64,000 nucleotides of DNA from Collinsella sp. AF20-14LB (lineage in GTDB: Bacteria > Actinomycetota > Coriobacteriia > Coriobacteriales > Coriobacteriaceae), in contig NZ_QRWD01000008.1 in assembly GCF_003459505.1 (NCBI RefSeq), positions 62,001 through 126,000 of the forward strand. The letters are read 5' to 3'. The position numbers were made by a program, and so were the translations under genes. The notes below the pieces were generated by a model. It was given only the letters and a program-made list of their open reading frames with translations, did not search any database and was not told where the DNA came from. Below are positions 24,670 through 33,771 of this stretch, in pieces (position 1 is the first letter of the stretch; each line of letters opens with the position of its first letter).

Positions 24670-24696
24670 ACTCATTTAAGTACGTCCCCAATGAGT
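24670..24696. repeat. Hairpin repeat, ACGTCCC-loop family, copy E
   Basis: ACTCAT and ATGAGT (perfect) enclose TTAAGTACGTCCCCA. The loop is that of copies C and D but both arms differ in a matching way, which shows that pairing rather than arm sequence is kept. Confidence 0.65.
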
Positions 24697-24706
24697 ACTC
24701 TCATTA

Positions 24707-24745
24707 AACAAGGCCGCAGTCGGGAATCCCGGCTGCGGCCTTGTT
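24707..24745 (-). terminator. Terminator-like hairpin after tyrS
   Basis: AACAAGGCCGCAG pairs with CTGCGGCCTTGTT (13 bp, perfect), with an inner CGGG/CCCG. On the minus strand it is followed by TTGTTTAATG and lies 25 bp behind the tyrS stop. Confidence 0.75.
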
Positions 24746-24769
24746 GCACTTGCGAGGTTAACCCGCTCG

Positions 24770-25981
24770 TTAGATCAGCTTGAAGCCCTTGCGCTTGCCT
24801 ACGGAGAGGGTGTCGCCCAGCTTGAGGGCGCTGGGGTCGATGTTGTAGCTCTTGGGAGCCACTGCCTCGCCGTTGATCTTCACACCGCCGCCGTCGATGT
24901 CGCGACGGGCCTGACCGGCGCTGGCCGAAAGGCCCAGATCCTTGAGCAGGCCGGCGAGGTAGATCTGGCCCTCGTCGTTGACGGTCAGCTCAACATGCTT
25001 CTCGGGGAAGTCGGCGAGCTGACCCTCCTTGAACACGCGATCGAACTCGGCCTGAGCCTCGTCACCGGCACCGGCGCCGTGGTAGGTGTCGCACAGGTCA
25101 CGGCCCAGGGCACGCTTGAGCTCATAGGGGTCGGCAGAGCCATCGGCCAGGGCGGCGTCGATCTTGTCGACCTCTGCCGGGGTGAGCGAGCTTGCCAGAC
25201 GGTAATACTTGCCGATCATCTCGTCGGGGATAGACATGGTCTTACCGAACATATCCTTGGGCGCGTCGGTCAGGCCAATGTAGTTGCCGTAGGACTTGGA
25301 CATCTTACGCACGCCATCGGTGCCCTCGAGCAGCGGCATGGTGAGCGCGATCTGGGGCTCCATGCCCATCTTCTCCATGAGCTCACGTCCGGCAAGCAGG
25401 TTGAAGAGCTGGTCGGTGCCGCCCATCTCCACGTCGGCCTTGATCATGACCGAGTCGTACGCCTGCATCACGGGATAGAGGAACTCGTGCAGCGCGATGG
25501 GCGTCTGGGACTGGTAGCGCTTGGTAAAGTCATCGCGCTCGAGGATGCGGGCGACGGTGAACTTGGAGCACACCTGCAGCAGACCGGCCAGATCCATCGA
25601 CAAGATCCAGTCACCGTTGTGCACGATGGTGGTCTTCTCGGGATCCAGGATCTTCATGGCCTGGCTCACGTAGGTCTCGGCGTTGGCCTCGATCTGCTCC
25701 TGCGAAAGCTGCGGGCGGGTGGAGTTCTTGCCCGAGGGGTCGCCGATCAGCGCGGTGCCGTTGCCGATAATGAGGGTGACGTTGTGGCCCAGGTCCTGGA
25801 ACTGGCGCATCTTGCGCAGGGGCACGGCATGGCCCAGGTGCAGGTCGGGGCTGGTGGGGTCGACGCCGAGCTTGATGTTAAGGGGCTCGCCCTTCTCAAG
25901 CTTCTTACGAAGGTCGGCCTCGGGGACGATCTTCGCAGCGCCCGAGGTGATGATACGCATTTGCTCGTCAACGGACAGCAT
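24770..25981 (-). CDS. tyrS: Tyrosine-tRNA ligase
   Basis: A 403-residue class I synthetase charging tRNA-Tyr. The HIGH-type motif is HLGHAVPL (about residues 47-54), tyrosine recognition is seen in the GGTDQLFNL segment, and the KMSKS motif (GVRKMSKSYGN) is near 232-236. The C-terminal 65 residues form an S4 RNA-binding domain (GLSASAGQARRDIDGGGVKI). AGGAGG precedes the ATG. The leader of about 95 nt to the next gene has no T-box features that I can recognise. Monocistronic with its own terminator. Confidence 0.95.
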   Translation of the reverse strand: MLSVDEQMRIITSGAAKIVPEADLRKKLEKGEPLNIKLGVDPTSPDLHLGHAVPLRKMRQFQDLGHNVTLIIGNGTALIGDPSGKNSTRPQLSQEQIEANAETYVSQAMKILDPEKTTIVHNGDWILSMDLAGLLQVCSKFTVARILERDDFTKRYQSQTPIALHEFLYPVMQAYDSVMIKADVEMGGTDQLFNLLAGRELMEKMGMEPQIALTMPLLEGTDGVRKMSKSYGNYIGLTDAPKDMFGKTMSIPDEMIGKYYRLASSLTPAEVDKIDAALADGSADPYELKRALGRDLCDTYHGAGAGDEAQAEFDRVFKEGQLADFPEKHVELTVNDEGQIYLAGLLKDLGLSASAGQARRDIDGGGVKINGEAVAPKSYNIDPSALKLGDTLSVGKRKGFKLI

Positions 25982-26078
25982 TGGGTATCCTCCTTTTGCT
26001 ATAGCACCCTCACCGGATATGGCGGTGCTGGAAGTTCATAAACTCACTTATGATAACCAAATCGGCGCGATGCAGCAC

Positions 26079-28040
26079 CTACGACAGGAAAATCCTCGTC
26101 CTACCGCACGCATCGACGGCAATGGGCAAGCGTGTGCCGTCGCGCTCGACCAAATAGCGCGCTTGCTGACGGCATGAGCAGTCACGACAATGGCTCTGCC
26201 CCTCTGCCGCATCGGTGGCGCAAGTCCCCTCGGCGGTCAGGAGGCAGTGCTCGCACACCATAAGCTCGGGACTGTCGGCATCGACGGGCCCCAAAACTCC
26301 GGGGCAAGCAGCAAGCTCGGCAATGCGCTGCGCGTTGTTGGCGACAAGCTCGGCAGGCAAAAACACGCGCCGCGCCCCAAGGCCCCGCAGCCAAGCAAGC
26401 GTGGCCCGATTCGCGCAGAACACCGGCGCCGCCACGTCAAAGCACACGCCCAGCTCCCGGGCAATCGCCACCTGCCCCAGATTGCGGCAGACGACACGCC
26501 CCGCACGGCGCATGAGCGATCGGGTCCGCACGGCATCGCCTGCGCGGCAGACCTCGTCGAGCACCACCGTCGCATCGGACAGGTCGCGCTCACCGCGCGG
26601 GTCCGCATCCATCAGCTCCCAAGCAAAGACCAAGCGGGCAGGAGCCGGCTTCGCCAGCCCCTGTGCCGGCGTGCCGCCCACCGCAGCGATGTCCCCGAGC
26701 GGCAACACCTTGACGGCGCGCTCGGCCGGTGTAGCCGCGTCCGCCTCGGCACGCATACGCTCCAGCACCGTCGCCGTCTGCTCCAGCACACCGGCACTGC
26801 GAATCAGATAGACCTCGCAGCCCACATCCACCTTGCGCTTGCAATGGACAACGATGCGCTCCCCCGCCGCGGCACCCACGGGGCAGGGCACCTGCGGCCA
26901 GCGCTTGGGCACGTCGGGACGCGCGTCGGCACCCGGGTAAAACCGGATCTCGAGCGTATCGCCCGCCGCCACGGCGGCATCAAGCTCAACCGTCACCTCT
27001 TCGTGGCCCACAGCCACCAAGTGGCCCACGCGCACGCCCTGGTTGATCGCGCGCTCAAAGCTCATGAGCTCGGCGCCCGAGCGACCCCGCAGATACGCAT
27101 CGGTAAAGCCGCGGTTGAACGATCTTCCCAGCTCGCGCTCAAGCGCCGACACCGCATCGGCGTCCCACGTGCCGTCGCACAGCATATCGAGCGCCCGACG
27201 CCATACCCTCACCACGTTAAAGACGTAGTCGGGATTCTTCATGCGGCCCTCGATCTTGAGCGAAGCCACGCCAGCGACAACAAGCTCGGGCAGATGCGCA
27301 ATGCCCAGATAGTCACGCGGACAAAGCAGGCGGTCGCCTTCGACGGCAACGACGCTCTTTCCCGCTTCATCCACCAAGTCATAGGACAGGCGGCACGGCT
27401 GCGTACAATCACCGCGCATCGCAGAGCGCTCGCGTCGCAGGGCAGAGAACCCGCACGCGCCCGAGTATCCAATGCAAATAGCGCCGTGGCAGAACACCTC
27501 GATGGGCACGCCAGTGGCGCAAAGTGCCTCAATCTCCGCCACGCTCAGCTCGCGCGCCGTCGTCACGCGCTCAACTCCCAGCTCTTTGGCAGCCATCCGC
27601 ACGGCACCCTCACTATGAACGCCCGCTTGGGTGGACAGGTGAATCTCGACTCCCGGAATCGCCGCACGCAGCGCGCAAGCCAGCCCGGCATCGGCCACAA
27701 TCAGCGCGTCGGCACCCAACGCATGCGCATGCGCCCCCAGCGCCACGGCGTCGGCAAGCTCATCATCGAACACAAACACGTTGAGCGTCACGTAGACACG
27801 CACGCCATGGGCGTGCGCCACAGCACACCCGCGCGCGAACTCTTCATCGCTAAAGCCATGCGCACTCACCCGAGCGTTAAATCCGTCCAGCCCCGCATAG
27901 ACGGCATCGGCACCCGCCGCAATCGCCGCGAGCATCTGGTCGAGCCCGCCGGCAGGCGCCAGCAACTCGGGTAGCGCTATTCCCTTCGCCGCCAGCCCGC
28001 TTGAGCATTGTCCACTCGCCTCCATCGGCCGAATCGCCAT
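26079..28040 (-). CDS. U32 family peptidase-like protein (RlhA/YhbU-related)
   Basis: A 653-residue member of the U32 family, members of which include collagenase-like proteins and tRNA or rRNA hydroxylation factors such as TrhP and RlhA. The U32 signature is complete: EVFCHGAICIGYSGACGFS near 185-203, followed by the DCTQPCRLSYDL cysteines. Residues 15-330 are the catalytic barrel; after that lies a beta-rich middle, then a second barrel-like region with a terminal cysteine cluster (CEHCLLTAEGTC, CRDCSCRQQ), which may hold an iron-sulfur centre. TAAGGAG supports the start at 28040; an upstream in-frame codon at 28058 is less likely. An RNA-modification role is more likely than proteolysis, by family. 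Confidence 0.8.
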   Translation of the reverse strand: MAIRPMEASGQCSSGLAAKGIALPELLAPAGGLDQMLAAIAAGADAVYAGLDGFNARVSAHGFSDEEFARGCAVAHAHGVRVYVTLNVFVFDDELADAVALGAHAHALGADALIVADAGLACALRAAIPGVEIHLSTQAGVHSEGAVRMAAKELGVERVTTARELSVAEIEALCATGVPIEVFCHGAICIGYSGACGFSALRRERSAMRGDCTQPCRLSYDLVDEAGKSVVAVEGDRLLCPRDYLGIAHLPELVVAGVASLKIEGRMKNPDYVFNVVRVWRRALDMLCDGTWDADAVSALERELGRSFNRGFTDAYLRGRSGAELMSFERAINQGVRVGHLVAVGHEEVTVELDAAVAAGDTLEIRFYPGADARPDVPKRWPQVPCPVGAAAGERIVVHCKRKVDVGCEVYLIRSAGVLEQTATVLERMRAEADAATPAERAVKVLPLGDIAAVGGTPAQGLAKPAPARLVFAWELMDADPRGERDLSDATVVLDEVCRAGDAVRTRSLMRRAGRVVCRNLGQVAIARELGVCFDVAAPVFCANRATLAWLRGLGARRVFLPAELVANNAQRIAELAACPGVLGPVDADSPELMVCEHCLLTAEGTCATDAAEGQSHCRDCSCRQQARYLVERDGTRLPIAVDACGRTRIFLS

Positions 28041-28201
28041 CGGCAAACTCCTTACCAAGGTGTGCTTTCACTCTGAAAATTGCTGCCAACCAGCATACAC
28101 GAGACCTCGCGCGCTCCGATTGGTTTATCGTGTAATAACTTATGTCCAACCTGCCCGGCAGCACACCTGACGCCCGGCACGACATACCTGGAGGTCAATA
28201 T

Positions 28202-30400
28202 ATGGGTCCTCGCCAACGACAGGGACGCGGTCGCTCCAAGACGCATGCCCTTCCCATGATCCTGCTCTCGTTTTTGGGCTTCATGCTTATCGCGGGCGTA
28301 GCGTTTGGCATCGGCATGATCGGCAACGTCAACCGTTGGCTGTCCGATCTGCCCGACTACACCGACGCCAACGCCTATCTGGTCAGCGAGCCTACCGAGA
28401 TTGTTGACTGCAACGGCAACAAAATCGCCAGCTTCTACACCCAAAATCGCAAGTCCATCACCAAGGACCAGGTTTCCCCATACGTTTTACAGGGCACGGT
28501 CGATGTCGAGGACGAGCGTTTCTACGAGCATGGCGGCATCGACCTTTGGGGTATCGCGCGCGCCGCGGTGGCCACGCTCGGCGGCGGCCACGAGGGCGCG
28601 TCGACCATCACCCAGCAGCTGGTCCGCAACACCATCCTGCAGGAGGAGCAGTTCGACTCGACCATCGAGCGTAAGGTGCGCGAGGCTTATATCGCCATCA
28701 AGATGGAGGAAATGTACTCCAAAGACGAAATCCTCATGATGTACCTCAACACCATCTACTACGGCCATGGCGCCTACGGCATCGAGGCCGCTGCCGAGAC
28801 CTATCTGTCCAAGAGTGCCGCCGACCTCACCCTGAGCGAGGCCGCCCTGCTGATCGGTCTTCCCAACTCCCCATCGCAGTACGACCCCACGGTCAACCCC
28901 GACCTGGCGCTCTCCCGCCGCAACAAGGTTCTGGACAATATGCTGCGCCTGGGCCATATCACGCAGGAGGAGCACGATGCCGCGCAGGCTGAGCCCATCA
29001 CCCTTAATGTGACCGAGATTTCGGGCAGCGGCGTCGACGTGTATTCTCAGCCCTACTTTGTCTCCTACGTCAAGCAGCTGCTCGAGCAGGAGTTCTCCAC
29101 CGACGTGCTCTTTAAGGGCGGCCTGACCGTCAAAACCACCATCGACCCCACGATGCAGCAGGTGGCCGAGGAGGCGGTGCGATCCCAGCTCGACACGATC
29201 GGACTCGATGGCCTGGATATGGGCATGGTCGTCGTTGACCCCAAGACCGGCTACATCAAGTGCATGGTTGGCGGGTACGACTACAACGCCGATGAGAATC
29301 ACGTGAACCACGCCACGGCCAAGCGTCCCGTAGGCTCTACGTTTAAGGCCTTTACGCTTGCAACTGCCATCCAAAATGGCATGAACCCCAACGTCACCCT
29401 CAATTGCAACTCGCCGCTTACGGCAAAGGGCACCACGACCAAGGTGCAGAACTACGCCAACCAGAGCTACGGCAACATCACGCTCAAGCAGGCAACGGCG
29501 TATTCCTCCAACACCGGTTACATTCAGGTAGCCGAAGCCATCGGTAACAACAAGATTATCTCGCTCGTCAAAAAGCTCGGCATCGATCCTGACAAGGACA
29601 ATATCGAGGACGTCCCCGTCATGACGCTCGGTACCGGTTCCATTTCACCGCTCGAAATGGCGTCTGCATACGCCACGTTTGCCAACGGCGGCTATTATCG
29701 CCAGCCCATTGCCATCACCGAGATCGACTCGCGTACCGGCTCCGTTCTGTATCAGCACACTGACAACCCAACGCAGGTCCTCTCCACCGGCGAGGCGGCA
29801 GCGGTGACCGATGTTCTGACCGGTGTTATGCAGGGTGGCGGCACCGGTGCTGCCGGCGCCCTGAGTGTCAACCAGCCCTATGCCGGCAAGACGGGCACCA
29901 CCGACAACACCACCAACCTGTGGTTCTGCGGCTATACCCCGCAGCTGGCATGCGCCCTGTGGACCGGCTATTCCGCGGGCGAGATCCCCATCCAAAAGTA
30001 CGGCACGGACCTGCTGGGCGACAGCACCAACCTGCCTGTCTTTAAGCGGTTTATGAACACCGTTCTGACCGGTACCGAGCGCGAGGAGTTTGCGACCGGA
30101 ACGGCGCCCACCTACAAGAACAACAGCGTCTGGAAGTTCTACGGCACCAACAACACCAAGAAGTCGGAGAACGACGACAAGGACAAGGACGAAGAGGAAG
30201 AGGAAGAGGAAACCACCACAACGACTACCACGACGACCACGACCACCGAGACCACGGGCGGCGACACCACCGGCGGCACCGGTACGACCGGTGGCTCGAC
30301 GGGCGGCTCCACTGGTGGTTCGACCGGCGGCGATGGCGGCACGCCTACGCCTACGCCCACTCCCGACCCCTCGCCCACGCCTGACGATACGGTCGGCTAA
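28202..30400 (+). CDS. Class A penicillin-binding protein
   Basis: A 732-residue bifunctional peptidoglycan synthase. A membrane anchor lies at about residues 18-41. The glycosyltransferase (GT51) domain has VEDERFYEHGGID near 102-114 and GASTITQQLVRN. The transpeptidase has the S-x-x-K serine in GSTFKAF near 378, SSNTGY near 435 and KTGTT near 562. The end is low complexity: acidic E-rich, then about a dozen threonines, then Gly/Ser/Thr and Pro-Thr repeats, which could extend into or through the wall. GGAGG places the start at ATG 28202 rather than the in-frame ATG at 28142. A terminator follows. Confidence 0.92.
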   Translation: MGPRQRQGRGRSKTHALPMILLSFLGFMLIAGVAFGIGMIGNVNRWLSDLPDYTDANAYLVSEPTEIVDCNGNKIASFYTQNRKSITKDQVSPYVLQGTVDVEDERFYEHGGIDLWGIARAAVATLGGGHEGASTITQQLVRNTILQEEQFDSTIERKVREAYIAIKMEEMYSKDEILMMYLNTIYYGHGAYGIEAAAETYLSKSAADLTLSEAALLIGLPNSPSQYDPTVNPDLALSRRNKVLDNMLRLGHITQEEHDAAQAEPITLNVTEISGSGVDVYSQPYFVSYVKQLLEQEFSTDVLFKGGLTVKTTIDPTMQQVAEEAVRSQLDTIGLDGLDMGMVVVDPKTGYIKCMVGGYDYNADENHVNHATAKRPVGSTFKAFTLATAIQNGMNPNVTLNCNSPLTAKGTTTKVQNYANQSYGNITLKQATAYSSNTGYIQVAEAIGNNKIISLVKKLGIDPDKDNIEDVPVMTLGTGSISPLEMASAYATFANGGYYRQPIAITEIDSRTGSVLYQHTDNPTQVLSTGEAAAVTDVLTGVMQGGGTGAAGALSVNQPYAGKTGTTDNTTNLWFCGYTPQLACALWTGYSAGEIPIQKYGTDLLGDSTNLPVFKRFMNTVLTGTEREEFATGTAPTYKNNSVWKFYGTNNTKKSENDDKDKDEEEEEEETTTTTTTTTTTTETTGGDTTGGTGTTGGSTGGSTGGSTGGDGGTPTPTPTPDPSPTPDDTVG

Positions 30401-30422
30401 GAAGTACGCGACTAAAGCCAAC

Positions 30423-30466
30423 AAGGCCCCGAGCAGCTTATTGAACTGCTCGGGGCCTTTTAGTTT
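30423..30466 (+). terminator. Rho-independent terminator of the PBP gene
   Basis: AAGGCCCCGAGCAG pairs with CTGCTCGGGGCCTT around a 9-nt loop, followed by TTAGTTT. It is 22 bp after the stop. Confidence 0.85.
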
Positions 30467-30584
30467 GAAGCGACCTGGTGGGCGGTCTTTATACCGGCAA
30501 ACAAAAAGAGGTACCGACCAACGTCGATACCCCTTACAAGCCACTATGTCAGCGCACACAATGCCGAGCGCACGAGCCGCACAC

Positions 30585-31022
30585 CTACTTGCGAGAATTG
30601 CTCAACTTATTGATCAGCGCCTCGAGACGCTCGCCGTCCTCGGCCGTCTGGGCAATAACCAAAATCGTATCGTTGCCGGCAAGCGAGCCAAGCACATCGG
30701 GCAACTCTGCCGCATCAACGGCGGCGGCGATGCCGGAAGCCGTGCCAGGCTGAGCCTTGATCATAACCAGATTATCGGTACGCAGAACGCCCGTTACGAG
30801 CTCGGAAACCATACGCTGCAGGTGCAAATCCTCTGCCAGAACATAGATGCCCTCAGGGAGCTTACGCAGCCCCATGTCGGCAATATCGCGAGAGACAGTC
30901 GCCTGCGTGCAATCAAAGCCCATAGCACGGAGCTCATCAACCAGCACGCGCTGCGTGCGGACATCCTTATTGCGCACAATATCTCTAATGGCATCCTGGC
31001 GCCCATTGCGTTTTTTAGCCAT
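30585..31022 (-). CDS. argR: Arginine repressor ArgR
   Basis: A 145-residue hexameric repressor of arginine biosynthesis genes that needs arginine as co-repressor. The N-terminal winged helix is seen in RQDAIRDIVRNKDVRTQRVL and CTQATVSRDIADMGLRK. The C-terminal oligomerisation and arginine-binding part carries PGTASGIAAAVDAAELPDVL and GNDTILVIA, the family's GTxxxxAxxLD and GDDT-like motifs. The start at 31022 (MAKKRNGRQ) has GGAGAGAGGG upstream. No arginine operon is nearby, so it acts at a distance and probably on itself. Confidence 0.92.
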   Translation of the reverse strand: MAKKRNGRQDAIRDIVRNKDVRTQRVLVDELRAMGFDCTQATVSRDIADMGLRKLPEGIYVLAEDLHLQRMVSELVTGVLRTDNLVMIKAQPGTASGIAAAVDAAELPDVLGSLAGNDTILVIAQTAEDGERLEALINKLSNSRK

Positions 31023-31055
31023 ACAAACCCTCTCTCCAAAAGATGGCGGAGACAA

Positions 31056-31070
31056 TCAATCAGTGATTGA
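31056..31070 (-). promoter_or_regulatory. Candidate operator upstream of argR
   Basis: TCAATCA-G-TGATTGA is a perfect 15-nt palindrome 34 bp before the argR start. Adjacent TTGAATAGTTTAAC resembles part of an ARG box. Self-repression by ArgR is plausible but the match to the ARG consensus is partial. Confidence 0.35.
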
Positions 31071-31154
31071 ATAGTTTAACGCTATTTGAAGGCTTTTGTG
31101 TATAAGAACGCATTTCGAAACAATTCTATGCAAGTTTGTTTCGTAATGAGCCGT

Positions 31155-32195
31155 TTAGGCGGTTTTTGCGCCCGTCCGGTTAAGAAAAGCTGCCAGATGC
31201 GTACACATCACGCAGCGCGCGGGCTTAGCGCTGGCGATCGGCCCAAACAACAGGCCCAGTCCCCGATGGTTGTCCTTGAGCGCGGCGACCATCTGACGGG
31301 TTCGAGGCGCCTCGAGCATATCACGCATGCGGGCGGAACGCTCGATTGACGACACTCCATGCGGGCTCAGACACAAATTCTCGATGCAGGCGACCAGTCC
31401 GGCAAAGTAGAACTTTTGGCTTGCCAGCTTGAGCCGACCACCGCTATCTGCTTCCGAGAGTGAGTCCGTAAGCTCGTCGAGCGCCCGGGTGTCATCGGAT
31501 ACCTTGGCATACATGGTGGGATCAAAGGCATCTGTAAGCTTAGGCGCCGCCGCGTGGAAACAAGCGTCGCCGCATCCGGACACGCATCGTGTCTGCGAAA
31601 GCGCATAAGCCATAAACTCAACCGTACGGTACGCCTTGCCGCGCGACAGGCATGCCTCAAACAGCGGACGGCTATACATCACGCCAGAGGTCTGAGCGAC
31701 TAGGCCGCCCAAAATCAACTGGAGCAGCCCAGTCACCATAGAAGACTCGTCTTCTATGGCAATAGAGGCAGCATCCAAGACGCGCGAATGGCGCTCTCGA
31801 TGTGCATCATAGCGGTCGAGCGACACCGTGGGGAACGCTATGTCTGCCGCAGTATCGCACGCGATATCGACCATCTTGGAAAGGGATTGCGGAGCAAACC
31901 ACTCATCGGCGTTCATGGCGATGATTTGAGAGCCGCGCGAGGCAGCAAAACCGGCACGAAGACACGCGCCGCGCGTCGCGTCCTCGACGTCAATCAAATC
32001 AATATGGATGTCCCTGTCGGCAGCAACTTGAAGCGAATGGCGCACACCGGGCGCAGTATCGCGACAGACAACGACAATCTGCAAATCGTAGAGGTCTTGG
32101 TTCTGGATACTCTCGAGCGCACGCATCGCATAGCTGGGCGAACCTTCTACCACAAGGATCACCGAAAGTCGCGGATGCGAGCCACGTCGAACCAA
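31155..32195 (-). CDS. GT2-family glycosyltransferase
   Basis: A 346-residue protein with a GT-A fold start typical of family 2: HPRLSVILVVEGSPSYAMRA, then LQIVVVCRD, and the metal-binding acidic motif in IIAMNADEWFAP near 90-101. It lacks membrane helices, so it would act in the cytoplasm on cell-surface polysaccharide precursors or on glycolipids. The C-terminal half is divergent. The start is TTG at 32195 with GAGAGGA upstream. It lies alone between argR and truA with no other glycan genes, so its product is unknown. Confidence 0.65.
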   Translation of the reverse strand: MVRRGSHPRLSVILVVEGSPSYAMRALESIQNQDLYDLQIVVVCRDTAPGVRHSLQVAADRDIHIDLIDVEDATRGACLRAGFAASRGSQIIAMNADEWFAPQSLSKMVDIACDTAADIAFPTVSLDRYDAHRERHSRVLDAASIAIEDESSMVTGLLQLILGGLVAQTSGVMYSRPLFEACLSRGKAYRTVEFMAYALSQTRCVSGCGDACFHAAAPKLTDAFDPTMYAKVSDDTRALDELTDSLSEADSGGRLKLASQKFYFAGLVACIENLCLSPHGVSSIERSARMRDMLEAPRTRQMVAALKDNHRGLGLLFGPIASAKPARCVMCTHLAAFLNRTGAKTA

Positions 32196-32356
32196 ATTAT
32201 CCGTCCTCTCGACAGCAATGAATCAAACCGTGGTTCATGGTACACCCCGGCAATAAAAGCAATGAGACACCGGTTGCATTGCACGCCAAGAACAGATGTT
32301 GCACACGCGCAGCCCACAGATGACAGGTGTCGACGCACGACACGTCGAGCACTCCC

Positions 32357-33181
32357 CTAGTCGAGTACGACAAGCTCGTCGGGGCCGTAATCCACACCCA
32401 TAAACGTAAGGCCGCAGGCAGGCGCCGTGGGACCCGCGGCGGTACGGTCGCAGGCATCAATGACCTCGCGCATCCACTCGGGATCGCGACGATGCATGCC
32501 AATCTCCACGAGCGTTCCTACAATGGTACGCACCATCGAGTGCAAAAACGCATTGCCCTCGATGGTGAAGGTCAGGATATCCTCGCCAAAAGCGACCTCG
32601 TGGCCAAACTCGGCACGCATCACGCAGCGATGCGTGGGCTTGCCCACGGCAGATGCCACCTTGCAAAAGCTCTTAAAGTCCTGCTCGCCCAAAAGCGCAG
32701 GGCAGGCGGCCGCCATCGCATCGACGTCGAGGGGATAGCGATGCCACCACACAGCGCCGCGCGAGAGCACGGGGCGCGCATCGCGATCGGCAATACGGTA
32801 CGTATACGTACGGGACCGCGCGTCAAAGCGAGCAGAAAAGCCTTTACGGGCCCTGTAGACCTCGTTTATGGCGATATCTTTGGGCAACAGGGCATCCATA
32901 GCCCTCAGCCATCTACGGCGCGTCAGAGCAAGTTCAGCGTCCGTTACGGGCACGCTAATGTACTGAGCCACCGCATGCACGCCGGCATCGGTACGCCCCG
33001 CACACGTCAGATCGATCGGGCGGCGCAGCAGCGTCTCGATAGCGCGGCGCAACTCGCCCGCAACGGTCGTCTGACCCGGCTGCTCTGCAAATCCGCTATA
33101 GGACGAGCCATCATAGGCAACACGGAATACGAGCGTGGCATCGAGCTCTGGAATCGAATTGAAATCAGACGGCGCGGTCAT
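32357..33181 (-). CDS. truA: tRNA pseudouridine(38-40) synthase
   Basis: A 274-residue TruA enzyme that forms pseudouridine at positions 38-40 in the tRNA anticodon arm. The catalytic aspartate is in CAGRTDAGVHA, and FRVAYDGSSYSGFAEQPGQ, RSRTYTYRI and FLHSMVRTIVGTL are the other family motifs. GGGAG supports the ATG at 33181. It follows rplQ on the same strand, the common order, but the terminator at 33214-33247 separates it at least partly from the ribosomal operon. Confidence 0.93.
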   Translation of the reverse strand: MTAPSDFNSIPELDATLVFRVAYDGSSYSGFAEQPGQTTVAGELRRAIETLLRRPIDLTCAGRTDAGVHAVAQYISVPVTDAELALTRRRWLRAMDALLPKDIAINEVYRARKGFSARFDARSRTYTYRIADRDARPVLSRGAVWWHRYPLDVDAMAAACPALLGEQDFKSFCKVASAVGKPTHRCVMRAEFGHEVAFGEDILTFTIEGNAFLHSMVRTIVGTLVEIGMHRRDPEWMREVIDACDRTAAGPTAPACGLTFMGVDYGPDELVVLD

Positions 33182-33213
33182 GGACGCTCCCAACAAACAA
33201 TCAACGGTATTGC

Positions 33214-33247
33214 GACAAAAAAAGAGGGGTACGCGAACGTACCCCTC
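33214..33247 (-). terminator. Terminator at the end of the ribosomal operon
   Basis: GAGGGGTACG pairs perfectly with CGTACCCCTC around a TTCG tetraloop, followed by TTTTTTTG on the minus strand. It stands between rplQ and truA. Confidence 0.9.
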
Positions 33248-33273
33248 GAATATAGCCTATGCAGACGGATTGT

Positions 33274-33741
33274 CTACTCAGCGGTCTCCTCAGCAGGAGC
33301 CTCCTCGACGGCCTCGACCTTCTTGGGAGCAGCGGCCTTCTTGGGGGCCGGAGCAGCCTTCTTGGCCTTAGGCGTGCAAGGCTCGGTGACGAGCTCCATG
33401 ATAACGATGGGAGCGTTGTCGCCCTTGCGGTTACCGAGCTTCATGATGCGGGTGTAACCGCCGTTGCGGTCCTGCCACATGCCCTGAGCAGCCTTGTCGA
33501 AGATCTCGGCAACGAGCTGCTTATCGCCGAGCTTGGCGATGGCCAGACGACGAGAGTGCAGGTCGCCCTTCTTGGCCCAGGTGATGATCGGATCGACGAC
33601 CGAACGCAGCGCCTTAGCGCGGGTCTCGGTGGTCTTGATGCGGTCGTTCTCGAAGAGGGCCTTAGCAAGGCTCTTCTTCATGGCCTTGGTGTGGCTCGCA
33701 TCGGTGCCGAGCTTCAGGCCCTTCTTAACGTTGTGACGCAT
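33274..33741 (-). CDS. rplQ: Large ribosomal subunit protein bL17
   Basis: A 155-residue bL17, part of the 50S subunit near the exit tunnel. The first 117 residues are canonical: MRHNVKKGLKLGTDASHTKA, ALFENDRIKTTETRAKALR and YTRIMKLGNRKGDNAPIVIM. A Lys/Ala/Pro-rich tail of about 38 residues follows, like the extended tail of bL31 in this genome. It is the last gene of the operon, 30 bp after rpoA. Confidence 0.95.
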   Translation of the reverse strand: MRHNVKKGLKLGTDASHTKAMKKSLAKALFENDRIKTTETRAKALRSVVDPIITWAKKGDLHSRRLAIAKLGDKQLVAEIFDKAAQGMWQDRNGGYTRIMKLGNRKGDNAPIVIMELVTEPCTPKAKKAAPAPKKAAAPKKVEAVEEAPAEETAE

Positions 33742-33771
33742 GGTCTAGTTTCTCCTCAAATATGCGAAGCA

